Shown: positions 1 to 32,900 of the stretch, in pieces
Position numbering within the stretch: position 1 is the stretch's first letter
How the letters are laid out: the number at the start of each line of letters is the position of its first letter
Source: Asterias rubens
Lineage: Eukaryota; Echinodermata; Asteroidea; Forcipulatida; Asteriidae
DNA: 64,000 bases
Assembly (NCBI RefSeq): GCF_902459465.1
Contig: NC_047068.1
Coordinates: forward strand, 4,464,001 to 4,528,000
Direction of reading: 5' to 3'
The notes under the pieces: generated by a model
Databases searched by the model: none
Told to the model about the DNA's origin: nothing
What the model saw: only the letters and a program-made list of their open reading frames with translations
Position numbers and translations under genes: made by a program

Positions 1-23429
<23,429 letters not shown>

Positions 23430-23450
23430 TGATGTTGAATTAACATTTTA

Positions 23451-23456
23451 AATAAA
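23451..23456 (+). terminator. Candidate poly(A) signal of DHX34
   Basis: AATAAA 22 bases after the DHX34 stop codon, followed by a T-rich stretch. A very short 3' UTR would result. More distal signals cannot be excluded. Confidence 0.4.
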
Positions 23457-23964
23457 TAATTTGTTTGTTTTAGTAGTTGTTTTGATAATTTTCTCTATAT
23501 CTTATATTTTTAATATATTTATCTGTCCAGTCACATGCAATTTGGCCCTTGGGCCACGATTTGTGGTTTTATTAAAACAAAATATTAATAGTAATGAATG
23601 TGCTGTAAAGTGCCACTGTACTTTTGAAAAGCTTAGTTTGCATCAACTTAACAGGGCTGCGAAAGTTCAAAGGGAACAGCTCTGCGCTGTAAACATAGTG
23701 CAACATTGCTGTCAAACACTATGCAAATGTTGCGGAATTATAAAATGTGCAATGGGAACATGGCTTTTGATGACAATGATACCAAAATACACATAATTTG
23801 TTAGAATCATGCATATATGCAAGAGGCTCTATATACAATACAAAACTAATTTCTATTCTAAAACTTGCAATTCCAGAAGGTCTACTTCCTAGAAGCAAAT
23901 TTTTTATAGCTTTCTTCTGAAGGTCTAGCATTTTATCGAATTTGAACTCAAAATTTAAGTTATC

Positions 23965-24240
23965 AGGGTACTATTTTCGTGGGGACCATATAGTTGAGGT
24001 ACCCTACTTTTGTGGTACGCTCTTTTCGTGCATACCCTATTTTCGAGGTACCCTGTTTGGTGGTAACCTATTTTTCGAGGTATCCTATTTTCGTGGGTAC
24101 CTTGTTTTTGCGGTACCTCGAAAATAGGGTACCCACGAGAATAGGGTACCTCGAAAAAAGGGTACCCACACAATTATGGTACCCACGCAATTAGGTTAAC
24201 GCAAAAATAGGGTTCCCATGAAAATAGGGTACCTCGAAAA
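23965..24240. repeat. Inverted minisatellite rich in GGTACC
   Basis: About 17-bp units of the type GGTACCCTATTTTCGTG in one orientation up to about 24115. From there the same unit continues in the opposite orientation (CACGAAAATAGGGTACC). The array is therefore one large palindrome. It lies between DHX34 and CPSF4. Confidence 0.8.
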
Positions 24241-24243
24241 GGC

Positions 24244-24630
24244 TTAAAGACAGTGGACACTATTGGTAATTGTCAAAGACCAGTCTTCTCACTTGGTGTA
24301 TCTCAACATATGCATGAAACAACAAACCTGTGAAAATTTGAGCTCAATTGGTCGTCGAAGTTGCGAGATAATAATGAAAGAAAAAGCACCCTTGTCACAC
24401 GAAGCTGTGTGCGTTTAGATGGTTGATTTCGAGACCTCAAGTTCTAAACTTGAGGTCTCAAAATCAAATTCGTGGAAAATTACTTCTTTCTCAAAAACTA
24501 CTCCACTTCAGAGGGAGCCGTTTCTCACAATGTTTTATACTACCAACCTCTCCCCATTACTCGTTACCAAGTAAGGTTTGTGCTAATAATTATTTTGAGT
24601 AATTACCAATAGTGTCCACTGCCTTTAAGA
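24244..24630. mobile_element. MITE family A copy, near complete
   Basis: Starts CTTAAAGACAGTGGACACTA, directly after the GGTACC array, and ends GTGTCCACTGCCTTTAAG. Full internal motif set, including the ACCTCAAGTTCTAAACTTGA palindrome. Confidence 0.75.
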
Positions 24631-24804
24631 CTTAGGCGCGTTGAATGAAAATGATGTAATTTTTATAGTTCTTTCTGTCAGCACAAACACAGGCTGATGT
24701 TATTAATAGGCCTACTGAGTTGATATATTTAATGTTTTAAAATTTTGTCTAAAGAGGGGAAAATAAAGAAAAGGAGGAGGTGAAAATAATATATTAACCA
24801 TACC

Positions 24805-24965
24805 GGTTCATACTTCCTGCGAATGCGAATGTTAAGCAGGTTTTTGACATAAGATGGCTGTTTTTGCTGTGAATGTTTAGCAGGAGTTGATCACCTGTTG
24901 CGAATTATTTTGTTGCGAATTTCTGAGTCAAAATTGTATCACATTCGCATTTGCAGGAAGACGTT
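24805..24965. mobile_element. Small MITE with GGTTCATACTTCCTGCGAAT end
   Basis: The left end reads GGTTCATACTTCCTGCGAAT and the right side reads ATTCGCATTTGCAGGAAG, its inverse. About 160 bp, non-coding, between DHX34 and CPSF4. Confidence 0.45.
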
Positions 24966-25104
24966 ACATAAGTGTAACTATTACTCTATTCAAACCATTA
25001 TAATGTTACTGATAATAAAGTCACTTTACAGTGGGACAAACTACTCTTCGGTGTCTACAACTTATTTCACTTTGCTCAATAAAACGCACCTGAAAAATAT
25101 ACCT

Positions 25105-25280
25105 GGGCCCAATTTCATAGAGCTGCTGTAAGCAGAAAGTATTGCTTAAAGTTTTATTGCTCAGTAGAAATGAGCAGGATAGGCCTACTACCTGTCACAT
25201 TTTGTACTTTTGACATGGCAGTTTGGCTGGTAATTCTGGTAAGCATTTTGCTGTTTGTGAATCTCTACGAAATTGGGCCC
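25105..25280. mobile_element. MITE family B copy, short intact version
   Basis: GGGCCCAATTTCATAGAGC at the left and CTCTACGAAATTGGGCCC at the right, 176 bp. The internal GCTTAAAG / TAAGCA motifs match the other copies. Confidence 0.7.
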
Positions 25281-25499
25281 TGGTTTCTTACATTTGAAGC
25301 TTATTAGGTGTGATAACAAAAAATAAGTTTATGGGAACAGAAATGTAAAATTGTAAGCTCTTGAAACAATTGAAGTATACTTCGAAAGGTCTGGACCAAC
25401 AAATCTCAACCCTCAATTTAGAACCAACATTTTCATTATGGAAGAGATTTAATCTAAATTAATGCTGTCCTTAGTTGCTTGTTGCTCACATGTTTGGTA

Positions 25500-25855
25500 G
25501 CTACTCAAAACAAATATTAACTTAAAAAACTGACTTGGTAACGAGCATTGGAGAGCTGTTGATAGTATAAAACATTGTTGGAAACGACTCCCTCTGAAGT
25601 AGCATAGACTTTGAAATAGAGGAAATTTCTCACTAAAATAATAAAAGACTTCTAGCTAGAAGTCTTTTATTCCTATCTGAAAGCACAAAAATTCGTCCAA
25701 CAAGGGTGTTTTCTCTTTCATCATTTTCTCCCAACTCCGATGACCAATTGAGCCAAAATTTCCACAGGTTTGTTATTTTTTGCATATAATGAGATATACC
25801 AAGTGAGAACACTGGTCTTTGACAATTACCAATAGTGTACCTTCCCTTTAATCTC
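25500..25855. mobile_element. MITE family A subfamily copy
   Basis: Carries GAGAGCTGTTGATAGTATAA, an ACTTCTAGCTAGAAGT palindrome in place of the usual GAGACCTCAA stem, and right end CCAATAGTGTACCTTCCCTT. The same variant stem and GTACCTTCCCTT end occur at 38091-38451, defining a subfamily. Confidence 0.6.
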
Positions 25856-26987
25856 AAAGTATTCTTGAGAGCATTGGAAAACTTTCCATATCCAGCTTGA
25901 CTCACTCATTAAAAAAAGAAGGAATATCTTAAGTGAGTAAATTAGATAACAAATAAAAAAGTGGTGTCGGGGATACAGAAAGTTTTCCGGAGCATTTTTA
26001 TGTTTACAAGGGAAACCCCCGCCACGCCCCTCCCATCCCCCTCGCGCTTGAGACACTGCCCCAAACCCTTTCCCCCTTCCTCACCAGTGGCATGGTTTGA
26101 TCTAGATTCACAGATTTGCCCAAGATAATTGTCCCTTCAAGTCAAGTCCGCCTCCCAAACATTCTATGTTGTGCTGGTGGACTAATACAAAAAACAGGGC
26201 TTAAAGAGAAGGTAGGACAGCACTCTCAAGTTAATGCCCAAAGTAAAAAAAACTTCTTGTTGGAAGCCTGCAGCAGTATTTCTTCTATAAATCATTTTGA
26301 GAAGTGATGTGGTTATGTTAAAAATGCATCAGATTTTATGCACCATCATTTGAATCTGAAAAGCGTTATTGTGGTAATGCTTCTCAGATTGATAAGTCTC
26401 CCGATTTTCAGCGATACTTTAAAAAATTGTGTTTTTGTTGTTTTGTTTTTGAGAGGCTGTTTGTAGCAGTGTAATGGTGGTTTGTGGATTATTTTCAAGA
26501 ATGCTCAAGTCTCAAGAATGCTAGAGGTCCTCGAAGGCGAAAAATAGGCAATACCTATCTCGGGGGTAGAAATTGACCAATGCTCAAAAAACAAAAACAA
26601 AACCTTCTCTCATCTGGGTGAGAACAAAAAGTAGTGATAATCATTTGTACTACAATATTCGTCATTTAGCCAATCTTGCTTGTCTTTCCTTTTACCATTT
26701 AAACTTTCTAAATGTATATTTTTCTATACAAAATCTTATTTTTCATTATCAGTTTGCTCTTTCAAGTATTTTGTTATCACATGCAATAGTGCCTGCTCTG
26801 CAGAGAGCTCTAAGACGAAAACGAGTTACAGATGAAGACACAAGAGGGCGCACTTCAACCCATTCACTTTTTTTGCAAAAGATTTTCTGGTTTCTGCCGA
26901 GTGCTGGTGCTCGAACACGCTGCGTCTTTTTAAAGGCAAATTACACATTTTTTCATCAATCGTGTTCTCATATTGCCAACTGACAAA

Positions 26988-29900
26988 ATGCAGAGCATTG
27001 TGGCAAACGTGGAAGGCTTAAGGTTCGATTTGGAGACGGCTTTGGAGCAGCAAATCGGGTCGCAACCTCTCCCTTTTCCAGGGATGGATAGTAAGTTAGA
27101 AACATGTTGAACCAGTTACGTGAGAAATGTTTTACCTGCCACCAATTGTTGTTAATTTTTATTAAGTGTGTTTTTGTAGATCGAGCAATAAATAAGCAAT
27201 AACCATGGATATTTTTTGTGTGTTTTTGATGCACTGGTTGTAAACACATTTTTGTTTACATTCTTCCACTTATTTCAATTTAAATATTTTATTCTTGCCC
27301 TCAATTTACTTAATTAAAGTTTAATTTTAATTAAATTAATTAAAAAATTAGTCTGATTTCCTTTTTCGGAAAGTTTCCGTATCGTGCCACCACTTTTTTA
27401 TTCATTTGAAAAGAAGTTTCTGTATGGCGCTACCACTTTTTCATTCGATATGAAATAATATAGTATCTATTTTACTTCAATGAGATTGAGATATCCCTTT
27501 TTGTAAAAATTAGTTAAATTTATGGAAAAGTTTCCTGTATGGCGCCACCACTTTTTCATTCGGTATGAAATAATATAGTATCTAATTTACCTCAATGAGA
27601 TATCCCTTTTTGTAAAAATGAGTGAAAAAGTGGTGGCGCCATAAGGAAAGTTATCCAAATTTATAGTGGCACCATTCCTACGGAAAGTTATCAAAAAGGA
27701 ATCTCAGTATTTGTCTTGTCTTGTCTCGTCTTTACTGCACAAACCGCCGCCACTGGGCTATAAATGTGCATGCATGCTACAATGTACTACTCAAATTTTA
27801 TATTTTCAAGCAGGAACTTAGAATTCTAGGCGTCAGGGGTAACAAACTTTTCCGGAATATAATTCTGCCATTTCCTTAAATTTAAAATGTAATTATTAAA
27901 GTAAATGCATGATGAACCATGGACAACTTTCTGTATGGCGCCACCACTTTACCAAAAGGGATATCTCATTTAAGGTATGGCGCCACCACATTTTCATTGG
28001 ATATGAAATAATATAGTATCCAATTTAAAATTAGAGTCTATATTATTTCATATTGAATGAAAAAGTGGTGGCGCCATACGGAAACTTTTCCCAAATTTCC
28101 CTGATGGCTTCCCCAAGTCTTGAAAAACTCTACTCCTACTCCTGATAACATCATTTTCAAAGATTAAAGTCGGTCCAGATATTGATGAAATTTGCACACA
28201 TAAACGCTTCTTGTTATAACACCTAATCCAATGAAAAAAAGCAATTTTCTTTTGGTAAGGGGCACTTCTATGGGAAAAATTGTATGTTTATATTGGAACC
28301 TTGCAGAGGGCACTACAGAAAAACAGCTCACAGGACTCATCAAAAATGACGTTTCAGACAGAAATATTTCAAGAGATGTTTTCTACTAATCATCATCATT
28401 AGACTGTACATTTTATGTAAATCTGCAATCTTAGATGACTTTTTTTCTTACCATTTTGATTGTTTGATTCAACAGAGTCAGGCTCTGCCGTGTGCCAGTT
28501 CTACAAACAGAACAACTGCCATAAAGGGAGCATGTGTCCGTTCCGTCATGTGGGTGGAGAGAAGAGCGTTGTATGTAAACATTGGCTGAGGGGACTCTGT
28601 AAGAAAGGAGACGAGTGTGAATTTCTCCATCAGTTTGATATGACCAAGATGCCTGAATGTTTCTTCTTCACCAAGTTTGGTAAGTTCTGAATTATGAATG
28701 AAAGAGGGTCAGTGGTTGACTAGCCTTTTGCAAAGGCCTTTGTGGCTCGGACGGCTTTGTAGAGCTGACATTTCTGAAATTTGTAATGCAGCAGACAGTT
28801 TTCAAGCTATGAAATCAATACTGTGAAGCTGACATCCTTAGTTTTTGTAGAAGTTATAACTGTAAAAAGATTTTTCTTGATTAAAAAAAAAAATACGTTT
28901 TATTTTTGCAAGCATGTGTAGCAGAAGGCTTTCAAGCAATGAAATTGAAATCAATTGTGTGAAATTGGCAGCCTTTGTTTTGTAGAAAGAGTTTTCCTAA
29001 AACCTTTTTCTTTACATTTTCCCTTTGAAGGCATGTGTAGCAACAAAGAATGTCCATTTCTTCACATTGACCCAGAGAGTAAGGTCAGGGACTGCCCCTG
29101 GTACGACAGAGGCTTCTGCAAACACGGTGAGATAATCTCAAATTTATTTTTCAGTGGCTTATATAGAATGTTTTCTCTCTTTTGAACTTTGGCGTGTTTG
29201 CACAGGTCACAACAATGTAACCTTAATTTAACTTTGGCGGGAAACCTATTTTACTTAAGCATTACTTTTCTGTGCTTAGCAAGTTTTTGTGCTTACAAGC
29301 TTTTTGAAATTTAGCCCAGATCATTGGGCAAGTGTGATGTTGATTGGCAAGTGCAGTTTTCCAAAGGTTTCTGGGTTTTCATTAAGTAACCTTGCCATTA
29401 TTGTTTATTTGAATGCATCTTTAAGTGCATTGCTAGTACTTTTTACATTCTTCATTTTATATCTTGTTTGCTCTTGTTTAAAAAAAATCCCATCTATTTT
29501 TCTTGTGGTTGTTTGTATTTTCACTGTTCTTGCACACTGTTCTTGCATTTTGCCATTGAACCAGTCAGTTTTGTAATTTTTCATTCAATAATTGCTCAAA
29601 TAATTTGTTTATGTAGTTTTTGTAAATGTTGTACTTTTAACACTTAGTTGCCTTTTAATTTGTGATTGTTGCTATTTTTAAGACGTACACTGTACTTTGA
29701 CCTTTTCAGCTTTTGCTGCTGGTCATTTTGTTGTAAATAAATACCAATGTACGTATATAATAATTAAGTACGTGTAATGTTGCTTTTTATTGTCTATTTT
29801 GCTCTGTATGTGCCATAAGTGTGCATTATAAATGTTCAGTATTATAATTATTATTAATATAACTCCTTAAGGTACGTAGTTGTTTCATGTTCTTTTTAAA

Positions 29901-32900
29901 GGGACCAGGGAGTAGCTTTATGAAAATAGAAATTATGTATTTTTTTCCCTGTCTGTTTTGGTTTTTTTTTCTAGTTATATTCCTCCAGTTAGGACTCCTT
30001 AGGTACTTAGTTGTTGTTTTTAAGTTGATCAATAGTTGCATAAAAAAATAACTTTTTGGCTCTGTTTAACTAGTTATTATAACGATTATTAAGATAGTGT
30101 TGTTATTGTTTTATTGGCTTCTTGTTTTATAGCTCGACCTATAATTCTCTATGGAGTGTATTTTAATTCAGAGTTTGGCTTTTTATAATTACTATTTTTC
30201 AAATGTTGTTATTATCTCCAAAGGTCCCTCGTGTAAAAACCGGCACGTTCGAAGAGTCATGTGTAAGAACTACCTCAATGGCTTTTGTCTTGAAGGATCA
30301 GAATGCAAATTCCAACAGTAAGTGGACTTACAATGTATATAAATACTTATTAGTAGTGAAATGGCATATTGGTTTAATAGGGCCTACCCAATTTGTACAC
30401 CGATGTGTGTTCGCACGGTATACTCAGTACTTTCCTAAGCTCTGTGAAAACAATAACAGGCATATTACTCGGGTGGGATTCGGACCCCGCCCCTTGCAAT
30501 TCTAGAGCAGTGTCCTACCAATTAATATTCTTTATCCCCGATGCACAGTTTCATCTATTGAATGAAATGTTGTGGTTGTTTTCAAGTTATAAACCATTAG
30601 GGGGCGCTGTTTGTAACGTCAATCGAGGCGCGATATTTGAAGAGAAAATATGTAGTCTGGCCCTGTACACTACGTCTGGGTACCTGATCGGTATGATGCC
30701 TACGAACAGGACTCAGTCACGGATCAGACTGCACGCACTGTATGGCTGCTGTGCAGATGGTCCATTCAGATTACCCAGCATGGTGAATCGCATGCAGTGC
30801 CAACACAGATCGTGACACTTGGTGCAAGCTAAAAACATGTCCTCAAAGTTGAAATAATACCCGATTTTTTCACGCGAGGCAAATGCTCCTTTAAATTCGT
30901 CACGTCTTTCAGGTACCATCCAAGATTTCCCACCAGGTGGAAAAATTGTTGGGATGGCGTCATGTTTCAGAAAAGAACTTTTCTCTTGATGTCAAAATGT
31001 GTGGTGTATTCCGGATTCTCAAAGCACGATGGCTTGAGTTGTTTGCTGCACAGCGCTGGAAAAGACGTCGGACCGGACCACTTTGCAAACTTACCCCATC
31101 TTTAGTTGTTTGGCTGCATCCAGCAGCAATACACGTGGTCGACATTGCCGGAAAAATCCAAGAAATAAACCTTTATTCGAAACGTACAAACTCATGACTA
31201 GGACTTGCATGTACTTGCTCTTACGTGTGTTCGATGTTCGATCGAGGCAAAGTCTGCCTCGATTGACATCACAAAAGGGGTAGATGGAGTCACCCCTCCC
31301 CCCCCCCCCCAAACAGCTTTGAGTCCAAATTTTTAAAGATGTTATTTTATGCATAAAAATGTTGGGATACACCAAATGAGAAGACTGGTCTTTGACATGT
31401 ACCAATAGTGTTCAGTGCCTTTAAGCAAACTGACTAGAATCTAATGTGTCTTAATTGTATGGTGGGAAAGTGTTAGGTACAGTTTTGTACATGAAATTCT
31501 TGCACCTGTTTATTTCTTTCTTTAGCCCTAAGTTTGACCTTCCTGTGCTGGAGGTGAAGGATGGTATGAAGAAGTTGATATGTCACAATTGTAGGGAGTC
31601 TGGGCACAAGGCGGTCAACTGCCCCAAGGCACCCAACCAATGGAGCTCCTCACAACAAGGCAGACAACAAACAGACAGGGTCAGTGTAAATCGTTTTTGT
31701 TCATGCGTTATGGGAAAATATTTTCCTGACCTTGGTGCAATGACTGAAAAACCTGGGCCAGATTTCAAGGCTCTGCTTACCGCCGAATTCTGCTCTTACA
31801 ATCACCATTCTCTGCTTACTGTGCAAGCGCCGAATTGCTGCTCTAGCTGTGTAAAAAAAGAATGCATAGTAACAAGGACATGGTCACGGTGGAGTACGCA
31901 CAAGTAACAATTTCTTGCTAACCCAGGAAATACGCTTGACTTAAGTCATGTAAGTGCGAAGTTCCTTGCGTTTTGTAAGCGCCAATTCTTTGCTCTCAGT
32001 CAAGATTGCCAACAAGATTGCGATTGATGAGATGATATAAGAGCCCTTGTTAAAATAAGTCCAGGACAACCAGCAGATTTAGTACTGTCCAGGACAATGT
32101 TTCTTTACCAACTTTATTGTATTTGATCTCTTTTGTTATTTGTGCAGGTTCTCGGTACGGTAGACACTAACGCTGGTGGAGGAAGCAACCAGAACCCAGG
32201 GCAGCCTCAGAGCAATGGTCAACATTTCCAATCTCATCGGCCATTCAGGAATATGGACACCGTCAAGTGTTTTAAGGTCAGTTTAATATCTTTGCATCTC
32301 CCCCAAAAACTGTATTGAAAGTTTAGTATCAAAGTTGATCACATTATACTCCCCTAAAATGTCATGAACCCTTACTCCCTTAGAATTGTTGCCTTCATGA
32401 ATTGTTGCCTTTATGAATTGTTGCCTTCATGAATTGTTGCCTTCTTGAATTGTTGCCTTCATGAATTGTTGCCTTTATGAATTGTTGCCTTCATGAATTG
32501 TTGCCTTCATGAATTGTTGCCTTTATGAATTGTTGCCTTCATGAATTGTTGCCTTCATGAATTGTTGCCTTCATGAATTGTTGCCTTCATGAATTGTTGC
32601 CTTTGATTCTTTTTAATGTTGTCTAATGTTCAGAATGTTTTATAGGCTTAATGTAAATAAGTAAATATTTTTTTTTAATATTTTTTTTAATGTGACCAGA
32701 GATAATATTGGAATTAAGGCCTTCGGAGTACAGTCTTTCGGTAATTTTTTTTAATTCCGGGCATACGTCCCTGGCTTTTGTTTTGTTTATGTTTGTGTTT
32801 TGTCCTTTTTTTTGCACCAAATAATTAGTATTAATAATAATAATGTGACAGCAATCCTCCAAAATTAACCTGGATTTGTTGCACCTGGTCTTGGCCTCGG

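Noticed and set aside
26573..26983. 136-codon open frame just upstream of CPSF4
   Set aside because: Low-complexity, AT-rich translation without a family signature. It overlaps the likely CPSF4 promoter and 5' UTR.
32370..32608. CRISPR-like appearance of evenly spaced repeats
   Set aside because: The 16-bp units are contiguous without spacers, in an intron of a eukaryotic gene.
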